A stretch of DNA of 64,000 bases. Origin: Arenimonas sp. Lineage in GTDB: Bacteria; Pseudomonadota; Alphaproteobacteria; Rhizobiales; Rhizobiaceae. Below are positions 1 through 8,428 of this stretch, piece by piece. Within the stretch, counting starts at the first letter, position 1, and each line of letters opens with the position of its first letter. Both the position numbers and the translations under genes were made by a program. Where the stretch lies: the NCBI GenBank assembly GCA_019459145.1, contig JAIBEK010000028.1:124001-188000 (forward strand), given 5' to 3'. The notes under the pieces were generated by a model. That model was not told the DNA's origin and ran no database searches. It worked only from the letters and a program-made list of their open reading frames with translations.

Positions 1-104
1 GCAGCGGGTTCGAGGTCAATCTTCTCGGGCTGGTGGCGGGGCTGGATTTCCATCGGCCGGCGCTCAAGCTGCCGGGTTTTGGCGCGATCGGCTGGCCCGA
101 TTGA
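1..104 (+). CDS. C-terminal end of an unrecognised protein
   Basis: An open frame runs in from the left edge and stops with TGA at 102-104. It gives about 33 residues, including EVNLLGLVAGLDFHRPALKL and ending GWPD. The reading is compatible with the end of a real gene because frame 3 is open to the edge and is followed by a terminator-like hairpin. The family is not recognisable from so short a tail. Confidence 0.45.
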   Translation, partial: SGFEVNLLGLVAGLDFHRPALKLPGFGAIGWPD

Positions 105-127
105 GCGGTGGGGCCAGACCGGCAACA

Positions 128-155
128 AAAAAGGGCCGCGCGAGGCGGCCCTTCC
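128..155 (-). terminator. Rho-independent terminator on the minus strand
   Basis: A perfect 7-bp stem (GGGCCGC at 133-139, GCGGCCC at 145-151) with a 5-nt loop. Read on the minus strand, the stem is followed by a run of six T residues, which is the classic intrinsic terminator form. It lies downstream of the small ORF at 214-288 and the glycosyltransferase at 364-2295. It could also act weakly on the gene ending at 104. Confidence 0.8.
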
Positions 156-213
156 ATGAGTTTGGTCCCATTCCGGACCCGGATCACGCGGCGCGATCCG
201 TAGCAAGGCGAGG

Positions 214-288
214 TCAGGCCGAGGGCTGCCCCGTCGAGACCATCGTCTTCGCCAAGCCCGTCATGCAAACCGAAATCTCATTAGACAT
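214..288 (-). CDS. Candidate 24-residue small protein with strong ribosome binding site
   Basis: On the minus strand an ATG at 288 opens a 24-codon frame starting MSNEISVCMTGLAK and ending GQPSA, stop TGA at 216-214. Immediately upstream is GGGAGGTGATCG, which contains a long perfect Shine-Dalgarno match about 5 nt from the ATG, far stronger than most sites in this window. A strong minus-strand terminator follows 59 nt after the stop. The frame lies 75 nt downstream of the GT41 gene. I do not recognise the peptide; it could be a small protein or a leader peptide. The signal and terminator context argue that it is translated, but this is inference. Confidence 0.4.
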   Translation of the reverse strand: MSNEISVCMTGLAKTMVSTGQPSA

Positions 289-363
289 TCGATCACCTCC
301 CTTTCGTTCGTTAACACTAAAGAAGAGATGGGCGTCGAAGCCCAAGGTTTCAAGGGGGGCCGA

Positions 364-2295
364 TCAGGACGCTTCGCCGGAGAAGGGCGTTGTGCGCGGC
401 GGCAGGGCCTCGACGTCGATATGGTCGGGCGGCAGACCCGCCCTCGCCCGCGCCGCCATCGCCTCATAGCCGCGCTCCAGATGGCGGCAGAAGCGTTCGT
501 TGTCGAACAGCGGCGCGGTGAAGCGGGCCTCGTCGAGGCGCGAACGCAGGGCCGTCAGCGCATAGGGGTCGCGGGCCAGCATCACCGCCTTGTCAACGAA
601 GTCGCGGTCGCTCTCCGCAATCAGTTCCGGCAGGCCGATCGCGGTCAGGAGGCTCGCGGATACCCGGCTGGCGAAGGTCCCGCCCCTTGTCGCCAGCACC
701 GGCAGGCCGGCCCACAGCATGTCGGAGGTGGTCGTGTGGCCGTTCCACGGCCGGGTGTCGAGCGCGAGATCCGCGAGCGGAATGCGGCTCACATGCTCGG
801 CATAGGGCCGGTTGTCGGCAAAGATCATCCGCGCCGGATCGATGCCGTGGCCTTGCATCGCGGCGGTGAAGTTGCGCCTCGCCTCGCTCGTGCGGCAGAG
901 GATCCACAGGAGCGAGCCCGGCACGGCGGACAGCACCGCGACCCAGAGCGACAGCGTGGACGGCGTGATCTTGTAGCTGGCGTTGAACGAGGCGAAGACG
1001 AAGGCGTCCTCCGGCAGGCCGGCATCGCTGCGCTCCATCGGCTGCGGCCGCGGGCGGGTGCGCCAGTTGTTCGCCTGATAGGATTCCGGCAGACGGCAGA
1101 GCTTTTCCGCGTAGAAGGGTTTGGAGCTGTCGGGGGTGATGATCGGGTCGGTGATCGCATAGTCGAGATCGACGCCGGTGACGGAGCCGGGGAAGCCGAG
1201 ATAGGTGACCTTCAATGGGGCGTCGGAGAGATTGACGATGCCGAGCCGGGCGCCCATCGTGTGTCCCTTGAGGTCGACCAGGATGTCGGTCCGGCGTTCG
1301 CAGATCAGGGCCGCCGCTGCCTCGTCGGAGAGGGGACCGACCGGAACGACACGGGCGCGAAGGTGCTCCGGCCAGGCGGCCTGCTGGGCGGCGGAATGGC
1401 GCTCGGTATAGCAGAACAGGGTGACGTCGAACCGCTCGAGGTCGTGCGCGGCCATGGCCTCGAGGAACAGCGTCATCGTCGCATGGCCGTGGAAGTCGTT
1501 GGAGAGATAACCGATGCGGATCTTTTCGCCGGGGGCGGAGAAGGTCCGGCGGGTGCGGCCGGTGACCGACGGCAGGGTCGCGGCATAGCTCGACGCTTCC
1601 TGGCTCGGACGGGCATTGAGCGCCTCGTCGTCGCACCAGAGGATGCGGCCGAGCGCCGGCTCGCGCGCCATCAGGCCGGCGGCAAACGGTGCGTCCGGCT
1701 GGCGCATCAGCGCCTCGTGGCGCTCGATCGTGGGGAAATCGAGTACCTCGCGGGCGACGGCGAATTTCGAGACATTGAGGAACAGGTCGTCGGGGCGGGT
1801 GACAAGCGCCCGGTCGAGTTCGGCGTAGAGCGCGTCGAACCGGCTCATCAGCCGGTGATGGTTGACGATCAGCGCCATGTGCCGGTCGTTGCCGCGATCG
1901 AGCCGTTCCAGCATCGGGTCCATGTCGCCCCAGCGGCCGCGGGTGAAGAAGGCGCTGGCGACCGTGAAAGCCAGCTCCGGTTCGGCGGGGTTGAGCGTCA
2001 CGGCCCGGACGCCGGCGGCGAGCAGCAGATCGGTCAGACCGGCCGCCTGGGCAAGCGTCACCGCAAGCTTGAGAAAGCCGGCGGCGGCCTTGTCGTCGGC
2101 CTTCTCCGCCGCGCGGGCAAAGGCCTCGGCGGCGGCCGCGCGATTGCCGGACTTGAACTGGATATTGCCGATCAGCGCCAGGAGGCCGGGATGGTTCGCG
2201 CCGCCTTCGGCCACGGCCTTCTCGGCGAATTTCAGCGCCTCAGGCAGGCGCCCGGCCTGATATTCCTTCAGCGCCTGCTCAAAGCTCTTCTTCAT
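364..2295 (-). CDS. TPR-domain O-linked GlcNAc transferase-like glycosyltransferase (GT41), copy 1
   Basis: A 643-residue protein. About the first 200 residues are alpha-helical TPR-like repeats (for example FEQALKEYQAGRLPEALKFA). From about residue 258 comes a GT41 (OGT/SPINDLY) catalytic domain: SNDFHGHATMTLF with the conserved His, DLKGHTMGARLGI, YLGFPGSVTGVDLDYAITD, SFNASYKITP with the UDP-binding Lys near 440, and NGHTTTSDMLWAGLPVL. Such enzymes transfer a sugar from a nucleotide donor to Ser/Thr of proteins; bacterial TPR-GT41 proteins of the FlmG type modify flagellin. ATG at 2295 is preferred over 2310 because GGAGG lies 9 nt upstream of it. The acceptor here is unknown; a second GT41 gene lies at 57473-59359. 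Confidence 0.88.
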   Translation of the reverse strand: MKKSFEQALKEYQAGRLPEALKFAEKAVAEGGANHPGLLALIGNIQFKSGNRAAAAEAFARAAEKADDKAAAGFLKLAVTLAQAAGLTDLLLAAGVRAVTLNPAEPELAFTVASAFFTRGRWGDMDPMLERLDRGNDRHMALIVNHHRLMSRFDALYAELDRALVTRPDDLFLNVSKFAVAREVLDFPTIERHEALMRQPDAPFAAGLMAREPALGRILWCDDEALNARPSQEASSYAATLPSVTGRTRRTFSAPGEKIRIGYLSNDFHGHATMTLFLEAMAAHDLERFDVTLFCYTERHSAAQQAAWPEHLRARVVPVGPLSDEAAAALICERRTDILVDLKGHTMGARLGIVNLSDAPLKVTYLGFPGSVTGVDLDYAITDPIITPDSSKPFYAEKLCRLPESYQANNWRTRPRPQPMERSDAGLPEDAFVFASFNASYKITPSTLSLWVAVLSAVPGSLLWILCRTSEARRNFTAAMQGHGIDPARMIFADNRPYAEHVSRIPLADLALDTRPWNGHTTTSDMLWAGLPVLATRGGTFASRVSASLLTAIGLPELIAESDRDFVDKAVMLARDPYALTALRSRLDEARFTAPLFDNERFCRHLERGYEAMAARARAGLPPDHIDVEALPPRTTPFSGEAS

Positions 2296-2420
2296 GGCTT
2301 TCGCCTCCATCCGCCGCCGGCAGGTTTACGGAGCGACGGTTGCACGAGGCTGGCGACGGGGGAGGCCATTGCGGTTGGAGGAACTGCCCCTCATCCTGCC
2401 GGCCTTCGCACTTGTCTTTC

Positions 2421-2484
2421 GCCCCTCATCCGCCTGCCGGCACCCTCTCCCCGTCCTTACGGGGAGAGGGTCAGGGTGAGGGGC
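2421..2484. repeat. Palindromic intergenic repeat, copy 1
   Basis: An extended palindrome: GCCCCTCA at the left and TGAGGGGC at the right enclose CCCTCTCCCC and GGGGAGAGGG around a short TTAC-containing loop. The same elements recur near 11.2, 19.4, 38.4 and 54.0 kb in this window, always between genes. This resembles the short palindromic intergenic elements (RIME-like) described in rhizobia. The rest of 2296-2565 shows no convincing gene. Confidence 0.8.
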
Positions 2485-2565
2485 GCAGCGCTGGCCACTT
2501 TGCGCCAATAGGAGACATTGCGGCTGCCTTCGAGCGCATGCTTCTTATTGTACATAGGCTGTCAC

Positions 2566-3594
2566 CTACATGCGCCGTATGAGGTTCTTTATCCAGCTCA
2601 TACTGAACTCGATTGCCCATTCTGTTTGTGGTCTTGTCAGCGACGGCATGGTTGAGCTACCCGCTCCATGCCCGAATGGATTTCGAACGTGGGTGAAAAA
2701 GTCTTTGATCAAGGCGCTTTCCCAGGGAGCTATGAAGGCGTTTGTCTTCGAGCCGAGGTTATCAATATAGTTGTGGGCACCCTTCTCTTTACCGTGCGTC
2801 CATCCTTTGGTGTCGGAGATGATCTTGATGGTGCTTTCCAACGCCCGCGCCGCATAAAATGCAGGATCCCTGCCGTCACTGTCGCGGAGGTCTAGCGCCT
2901 CTTTCATGTCGAGATCTACGTTTCTCCATTGCGGGGTCGCGAGTAGTGACCAGAACGGGGTTTCAACCTCGATCTGTACGAGATCGTCGGTCACTATCTG
3001 AATGAAGCCGTTATGGTAATTCAAAGGATATTTGGCTTGGCGGAAGCGAGTGTTCAATTCGTCTACAGCGGTCTGAAATACCTTTGTTCGCATAGCCCGT
3101 CGAGCGCGGGCGCCTTCTTCTGGGTCTCCAGGCAATCTCAGTCCTGGGCGGGTAAGAGAGGCAAGTAGCTTCTCGCCGTCCGATATGTCCCTAGAATTCA
3201 TTGCCACAATTTCGGTTTCCTTGGTACGGAAGCCAAGTTCGATGAGGCTCAAGCGTTCCTTTATGAAGGTATCCGGTGAGCCAGCAGGGACCTGGGTCAG
3301 CCACGTTTCGCAAACCGTTAGCAGGGTGTTTTTGAACGTCTGAAATTGTCCGTTGGTAGTATACGATGACCAGTGTCGGGAAAGTTCTTTCACGCCAAGT
3401 TCGCGTGATAGGCTACTTTCAAGCGTCGTCCAGAAGCTAACCGATGCAGGGTTTTCCTTGCCATCGATGTAATAAGGCGACAGGTCTTCTGCCAAGATAC
3501 GAAATGATTGGACAAGCAGGCGGCTGTCCCGCTCCTCAAACGCTTCACGAAGCTGACTTCCTTCGTATCGGCGAGCAAAAATATCGACAAGCAT
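2566..3594 (-). CDS. Abortive-infection (AbiJ-like) protein with HEPN-type C-terminal domain
   Basis: A 342-residue cytosolic protein without signal peptide. The N-terminus (MLVDIFARRYEG...) resembles the AbiJ N-terminal domains. The last 100 residues carry the Abi C-terminal pattern: ALESTIKIISDTKGW, then FFTHVRNPFGHGAG and a final helix. The RNPFGH segment is an R-X4-H motif of the kind that forms the active site of HEPN ribonucleases. Such proteins usually act in phage defence by halting the infected cell. Base composition is clearly AT-richer than both flanks, so the gene was probably acquired by transfer. It starts 12 nt after the stop of the upstream ORF and has no clear Shine-Dalgarno site. 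The family assignment is by pattern only. Confidence 0.65.
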   Translation of the reverse strand: MLVDIFARRYEGSQLREAFEERDSRLLVQSFRILAEDLSPYYIDGKENPASVSFWTTLESSLSRELGVKELSRHWSSYTTNGQFQTFKNTLLTVCETWLTQVPAGSPDTFIKERLSLIELGFRTKETEIVAMNSRDISDGEKLLASLTRPGLRLPGDPEEGARARRAMRTKVFQTAVDELNTRFRQAKYPLNYHNGFIQIVTDDLVQIEVETPFWSLLATPQWRNVDLDMKEALDLRDSDGRDPAFYAARALESTIKIISDTKGWTHGKEKGAHNYIDNLGSKTNAFIAPWESALIKDFFTHVRNPFGHGAGSSTMPSLTRPQTEWAIEFSMSWIKNLIRRM

Positions 3595-3606
3595 TGTATT
3601 TATCCG

Positions 3607-3996
3607 TCACAGCGACCGGGCGTCTTCGTCATTAGCATCGATCCTTTTTTTGAGTTTGATGTCCAGGAGATTGCTCGCTCTCACTTCAAGTAGGCGCTCG
3701 GCAACCATTTTGCGCCGGTCGCCAGCAGAGGGAATCCCCCAAGCTCGACTGCCTGCATAACAATCCAAGATGCGCCCTGTGAAACCCGTCGTCGTCCGTG
3801 GTTGGATTCCGGCGAGAGAATTATGCTTCATCTGGCCCACCTGGTGCGATGACAGCACTTTCACGCCATTCGGTTCATACTTCAGTACTGCAGAAAATTC
3901 GACTTGATCAGTAATCTGGTTCAGCTGCAGTGGCCGCAAGATGTCCTCTCCGGGCCGGAAGCGGTCGCTGATGGCATCTTCTGCGTAGTCCGGCAA
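3607..3996 (-). CDS. Hypothetical protein upstream of the Abi-like gene (possible remnant)
   Basis: An open frame of 129 codons on the minus strand, ending 12 nt before the AbiJ-like gene in the same direction and sharing its lower GC content. There is no ATG near the N-terminus; the first usable start is TTG at 3996 and the frame stays open further upstream. The C-terminal part (DRRKMVAERLLEVRASNLLD) looks protein-like and basic. I do not recognise a family. It may be a partner of the Abi gene, or the truncated end of a larger transferred gene. The start is uncertain. Confidence 0.4.
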   Translation of the reverse strand: MPDYAEDAISDRFRPGEDILRPLQLNQITDQVEFSAVLKYEPNGVKVLSSHQVGQMKHNSLAGIQPRTTTGFTGRILDCYAGSRAWGIPSAGDRRKMVAERLLEVRASNLLDIKLKKRIDANDEDARSL

Positions 3997-4034
3997 ACAG
4001 GCAAGCGGCGGAGGGCCGAAAACACCCCCCCGCC

Positions 4035-5036
4035 CTACCCCAGCGTCATCACGATCTTGCCGATATGCTGCGAGCTTTCCATCAACCGATGCGCCTCGAC
4101 GACGTCGTCGAAGGGCAGGACGGTGTGGATGACGGGGGCGACTGTGCCGGCTTCGAGCAGCGGCCAGACCTCGGCGACGAGTTCGTCGCGGATGCCGCGT
4201 TTTTCCTCGGCGGTGCGCGGGCGCATGGTGGAGCCGGTGATGGTCAGGCGCTTGACCATGATGGGGCTGAGATCGACCTTGTCGGCGACGGCGCCGCCGA
4301 GGAAGGCGATGATCGACAGGCAGCCGTCCTTGGCCAGTACCGAGAGGTTCTTCTGGAAATAGGCGGCGCCGATCATGTCGAGCACGGTATCCACGCCGCG
4401 CCGACCCGTCTCGGCCTTGATGACCTCGACGAAGTCCTCGGTCCTGTAGTTAATTGCCCGCTTGGCGCCGAGATCGGTGCAGGCCCTGCATTTCTCGTCC
4501 GAGCCGGCGGTGGTAAAGACTTCGGCGCCGAAGGCTTTGGCCAGCTGCATCGCGGTGGTGCCGATGCCGGACGTGCCGCCGTGGATCAGCACGGTTTCGC
4601 CCTCGGTCAGGCCCGCCATCTGGAAGAGGTTGGCCCAGACGGTGAAGAAGGTTTCCGGCAGGGCCGCGGCCTTCACGGCGTCAAAACCCTTCGGCCAGGG
4701 CAGCGTCTGGCCGGCCGGAACCACGCAAAATTCGGCATAGCCGCCGCCATTGGCAAGCGCGCAGACCTTGTCGCCGATGGCAAACTCCGTGACCCCTTCG
4801 CCGAGCGCCACCACCTCGCCGGCGATCTCCAGCCCAAGCACGGGGCTTGCGTCCTTCGGCGCCGGATAGGTGCCCTGGCGCTGGGCGACATCCGGGCGGT
4901 TGACCCCGGCGGCTTCGACGCGAACGAGGATTTCGCCCGACCTTGGCGTAGGCAGCGGGCCGGTGGCGAAGGTCATGACATCGGCTTCGCCGAAGGACGG
5001 CAGGTCGACGAAACGCATGGATGCGGGAAGCGGCAT
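4035..5036 (-). CDS. NAD(P)H:quinone oxidoreductase, medium-chain dehydrogenase/reductase family
   Basis: A 333-residue zinc-independent MDR protein of the PIG3/quinone-oxidoreductase type. The GroES-like N-terminal half has [17 protein letters not shown] and [14 protein letters not shown]. The Rossmann half has [20 protein letters not shown] for NADPH binding. The C-terminus is [20 protein letters not shown], typical of the family. It likely reduces quinones or enones using NADPH in the cytosol. ATG at 5036 (MPLPASM) is preferred because GAGAGGA precedes it; ATG at 5072 would add twelve weakly conserved residues. It flanks the low-GC insert on its right side. Confidence 0.88.
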   Translation of the reverse strand: MPLPASMRFVDLPSFGEADVMTFATGPLPTPRSGEILVRVEAAGVNRPDVAQRQGTYPAPKDASPVLGLEIAGEVVALGEGVTEFAIGDKVCALANGGGYAEFCVVPAGQTLPWPKGFDAVKAAALPETFFTVWANLFQMAGLTEGETVLIHGGTSGIGTTAMQLAKAFGAEVFTTAGSDEKCRACTDLGAKRAINYRTEDFVEVIKAETGRRGVDTVLDMIGAAYFQKNLSVLAKDGCLSIIAFLGGAVADKVDLSPIMVKRLTITGSTMRPRTAEEKRGIRDELVAEVWPLLEAGTVAPVIHTVLPFDDVVEAHRLMESSQHIGKIVMTLG

Positions 5037-5193
5037 GGCGGTTGTCCTCTCGTTCGGCGGATGTCCCGACATAGGGCATGGTGCGCGATCTGGAAAGGAG
5101 GCTCATTGACGCGGAGGCGCCTTGCCACTCGCCTTGCCCATTGACCCGGCCTGCCCCTTGGCCGCCTTGCGCGTGTCGCCCGCCTTTGTGCCG

Positions 5194-6996
5194 TCAGCGC
5201 CCCGTGTAGATGTCGATCACCAGGCCGCTGTCGCTGTTCTTCGCCTTCTTCTTCAGCTCGGCGATCTCGGCCGAGACCCGGTTGACGTCGTCGATCACCA
5301 GCCCCTGCGGCAGTTCGAGCACGCCGATCGAGCAGCGCATCAACGGGAATTCGCGGTCGCGGCCATGGCGATCCTGGCCATGGATGCGGCCGGTGCTGCG
5401 GTCCTCTTCGGAATAGAGCTCGATCACGTCGTCATGGAAATCGGAAAGCAGCCGGTCGAGGATCTCGGTCAGTTCCTCGCGGCTCCAGTCGCGCAGGCCG
5501 ATGAAGAAGTCGTCGCCGCCGACATGGCCGAGGAAATCGCCCTCGGCGAAGAAGTAGCGCCGCAGCAGGGCGGCGAACAGCGAGATGGCGTGGTCGCCGC
5601 TCTGGAACCCGTAATGGTCGTTGAACGGCTTGAAATGGTCGAAGTCGCAATAGCAGAAGAACCGGCTGTCATCGCCGTCGCGGGCGAAATCCTGCATCAG
5701 GTCGCGGATGGCGCGATTGCCGGGAAGCCCAGTCAGCGGGTTCTGGTCCTGCGCCGTCTTCAACTGCTTCTCGTTGATGATGCGGATCAGCGAGGCGGCC
5801 GAAACGACGCCGGCATAGCGCATGTTCTCGGTGAGGATGACGCAGTCGGAACCGTCCATGTTGGCGAAGATCGACATCAGCCGCTCGGCATCGGCGTCAA
5901 GGCCGACGATCGGGGCGCGCTCGACGAAATGCGAGATCGAGCGTTCGTAAATCTTGTTCTTCAACAGGTCGCGGCCGAACGGCTGGTAGATGAATTCCTT
6001 GAGGTGGAATTCGTTGATGATGCCGCGCGGTTCGCCATTGGCGTTGAGCACGGGGAAGAAGGACTGGCGCGGATTGCGGCGGAACAGGTCGAAGACGCTG
6101 TCGATGCCCTCGTGCTCGAACACGGTCGGCATGTGCTCGATCTGCCGGCGGATGAGGATCTCGTCGAGCGACTGGGTCGAGCGGCGCACCTTGCCGATCT
6201 CCTGCAGGTGCGGGAAAGACGGCTTCAGTTCGTTCATCAGCGTAGTCGGACGGGCGATGAACCAGCCCTGCACCAGATCGACGCCGAATTCGCGGCAGGC
6301 GATGAATTCGGCTTCCGTCTCGATGCCCTCGGCGATCACCCGCACGCCGAGCACGTGGCAGAAGTTGACGATGTTCTTGACCAGATGGCGCTTGCGCGGA
6401 TTGCCGTCGAGGCCGGCGATGAAGTGGCGATCGATCTTCACATAGTCGACCGGGAAGTCGCAGAGCAGCTTCATCTCGCCGTGGCCGACGCCAAAATCGT
6501 CGATCGCCAGCTTGAAGCCCGTTTTCCTCAACCGCGCCACCAGGCCGGCAAATTCGGGCACGCTGGTATTGTCGAAGCGCTCGGAGAGTTCAAAGCATAC
6601 CGAGGACGGCGGAATATTGGCCAGGCGCAGGTGATGCAGCACGCTGTCGATCAGTTCGTCGCCATGGGCGATCAAGCGAACGTCGAGATTGAGAAAGAGC
6701 GTGGTGTCGGAGAAGTGCGGCAGCGTGGCGAATTTGGCGAGCGCCCGGCTCGCCACCATCTGCTCGATCGACACCAGCTGGCCCGAGGCCGCCGCCTGGT
6801 CGAGCAGGTCGAGGGGGCTGTCGAAGCCGATTCGATCATGGCCGCGCATCAGGCTCTCATAGCCGAACACGGCGCCCGTACCGACTTCGACGATCGGCTG
6901 CAGCGCGTTTTCGACGACCAGCTTGGCAAGGGTCAGCAACTGGTCATTGGCAAAGCGGCGCAAGATGCCCGTCTCCAACGCGGCGCCAGTAACCAT
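5194..6996 (-). CDS. EAL - CBS pair - GGDEF cyclic-di-GMP signalling protein
   Basis: A 600-residue soluble protein. An EAL domain comes first (about residues 20-260): YESLMRG near 45, FLNLDVRL, FELSER, DDFGVG, VKIDR, EGIE and QGW, so the phosphodiesterase metal and catalytic residues appear intact although the signature reads ESL. A CBS pair follows (about 270-410), then a GGDEF domain whose signature is GGDDF near 493; the inhibitory-site arginine is replaced (AEGD). This suggests an active c-di-GMP phosphodiesterase with a weak or regulatory cyclase domain, tuned by a nucleotide bound to the CBS pair (inference). ATG at 6996 is chosen because GGAGA lies 9 nt upstream; an ATG at 7017 lacks a site. 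Confidence 0.87.
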   Translation of the reverse strand: MVTGAALETGILRRFANDQLLTLAKLVVENALQPIVEVGTGAVFGYESLMRGHDRIGFDSPLDLLDQAAASGQLVSIEQMVASRALAKFATLPHFSDTTLFLNLDVRLIAHGDELIDSVLHHLRLANIPPSSVCFELSERFDNTSVPEFAGLVARLRKTGFKLAIDDFGVGHGEMKLLCDFPVDYVKIDRHFIAGLDGNPRKRHLVKNIVNFCHVLGVRVIAEGIETEAEFIACREFGVDLVQGWFIARPTTLMNELKPSFPHLQEIGKVRRSTQSLDEILIRRQIEHMPTVFEHEGIDSVFDLFRRNPRQSFFPVLNANGEPRGIINEFHLKEFIYQPFGRDLLKNKIYERSISHFVERAPIVGLDADAERLMSIFANMDGSDCVILTENMRYAGVVSAASLIRIINEKQLKTAQDQNPLTGLPGNRAIRDLMQDFARDGDDSRFFCYCDFDHFKPFNDHYGFQSGDHAISLFAALLRRYFFAEGDFLGHVGGDDFFIGLRDWSREELTEILDRLLSDFHDDVIELYSEEDRSTGRIHGQDRHGRDREFPLMRCSIGVLELPQGLVIDDVNRVSAEIAELKKKAKNSDSGLVIDIYTGR

Positions 6997-7192
6997 TTGT
7001 CTTTCTCCAAAATCCATTTGTTGTTATGGCCGCAAGGCTTGCTTGGAAATCGTCAAGAAAACCTTTCCGCAATGTGAAGGTTCGATGAAGGTTTCATGAC
7101 TGCCGGACCGCGCAAGCCGACGGCCCGCCGGCGACACGTCCCGGCAGGAGGCTTGCGCTCGCGCAGCAACGGATGGTGTCGAGGGTGATGGA

Positions 7193-8092
7193 TCAGCCTG
7201 CGGCAGTGCCATCCAGCAGGCGACAACCGAGTGCGGCGATGGCGATCTTGTCCTCGCGATATTTCTCGTCGAGCTCCGCCAGCGCCTCGGGATCGTCGAG
7301 CACGACCTTGGGATTGGGTTCCTCAAACGGGAATTTTCTCATCAGCGTGCCCATGCTGGCCAGTTCCGTCGGGGTGAGGACGTCCTGCAAGGCCTCCATC
7401 ACCTGCCAGCCCTTGGCGGTCAGCGAACGATTGATGGCAAGATTTCCCGGTGGAACGAAGAGTTCGGCCGCGATGCCGGGGGCCAGAATATCGAGCACTG
7501 CGCCCGGAGCATCGCGATAGTGCTCATAGGTCCAGACCGTCAGACGGTCGGCGCCCACCACCTTTGCGACATCGGCCACGACGTCGGCCCAGCCACGCGC
7601 GCCTCCAAGGAATTCGGCCGTCACGCTTTCGAGCGGGGGAACCCGCCGGCCCTGGATGACCAGATGAAGGTACATAGAGACGATGAATTCCGGGTAGTTG
7701 CGGATGCAGAGGAAATAACGGGCGTCGCTCGGCCCGACCGCGCGCTTGACCGCGGAGACCATGCGGACGGCATGGGGATAGAGCCTGTGTTTGGCCGCGA
7801 TCGGCGCCAGGCCACCCAGAAGGTTCTCATCCGAGATCACCACCAGGGACGCGCCCGACAAGGGTGCAAGCTGGTCGCGGAACCTGCTTTCGATAAACGG
7901 CGACAACAGCCTGACGAAGGCGGGATACCTGTTTTCGATCCGGTTGAGAAAGGCCGAATAGCGCTTTCGGAACTCCGGCATGGGAATATAGGCCATGCCG
8001 GCGCCTGAGAACTTCGCCTCGTTCTTGCGCAAGTGAAACTGCAGCGAGGTGCTTCCCGTCTTGTGCGCGCCGAGATGAATATGCAGCTTCAT
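7193..8092 (-). CDS. Sulfotransferase-family protein
   Basis: A 299-residue protein opening with HIHLGAHKTGSTSLQFHL, the P-loop-like PAPS-binding site of sulfotransferases. The later segment YFLCIRNYPEFIVSMYLHL matches the second (3'-phosphate) binding region, with R and S in the expected order. No signal peptide or membrane segment is visible. It would move a sulfuryl group from PAPS to a carbohydrate or lipid acceptor; the acceptor cannot be told. The neighbours give no pathway link. The sulfate-activation operon in this window has no APS kinase domain, so PAPS would have to be made elsewhere. Confidence 0.72.
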   Translation of the reverse strand: MKLHIHLGAHKTGSTSLQFHLRKNEAKFSGAGMAYIPMPEFRKRYSAFLNRIENRYPAFVRLLSPFIESRFRDQLAPLSGASLVVISDENLLGGLAPIAAKHRLYPHAVRMVSAVKRAVGPSDARYFLCIRNYPEFIVSMYLHLVIQGRRVPPLESVTAEFLGGARGWADVVADVAKVVGADRLTVWTYEHYRDAPGAVLDILAPGIAAELFVPPGNLAINRSLTAKGWQVMEALQDVLTPTELASMGTLMRKFPFEEPNPKVVLDDPEALAELDEKYREDKIAIAALGCRLLDGTAAG

Positions 8093-8271
8093 AAGACCCC
8101 TTCACCCTTCACCGATGCTGACCGGCTTAGGCGAAGCGGTCCCGACGCTTCTAGCATGCCTGCCGGCGCGGCCTCAACTCGAGAGGGCTGGCAAGAGTGC
8201 CTCGCAAGAGGGTCCGGCGGCGCCGCGCCATGCCGGTTTCGGCGGCATGGGCCGCGGATCAGGGTCTCGGC

Positions 8272-8412
8272 TCAGACGAACATCATCAGGACGACATAGC
8301 CGACCGTGATCAGGATCAGGCCGACGATCAGCATCGGCAGAAGGGAGCTGCCGCCATCGATCGTCTCGCCCGCCAGGGTCTTCGGGGTGTCTTTCTCGGG
8401 GGTCTCGGCCAT
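8272..8412 (-). CDS. Small single-span membrane protein (46 residues)
   Basis: ATG at 8412 is preceded by GAGGAGA at good spacing. The product begins MAETPEKDTPKTLAGETIDG and ends with one hydrophobic helix (LLPMLIVGLILITVGYVVLM). It begins 16 nt after the Rrf2 regulator gene in the same direction, so it is the last gene of the haemoglobin-regulator operon. The function is unknown; a membrane microprotein linked to nitric oxide response is an inference from position. Confidence 0.7.
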   Translation of the reverse strand: MAETPEKDTPKTLAGETIDGGSSLLPMLIVGLILITVGYVVLMMFV

Positions 8413-8428
8413 GATTGTTCTCCTCTTG

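Noticed and set aside
328..2511. Very long plus-strand open frame (over 700 codons) opposite the first GT41 gene
   Set aside because: It is a mirror of the minus-strand gene, rich in Arg/Gly/Ala with no domain; high GC produces long antisense frames. The same was seen opposite ppdK (42237-44861), smc (50618-55054), nosR, nosZ, betB and betA.
2566..4000. Integration of the low-GC island at a tRNA gene
   Set aside because: No tRNA gene or direct repeat was found at either boundary, so no integration site could be named.
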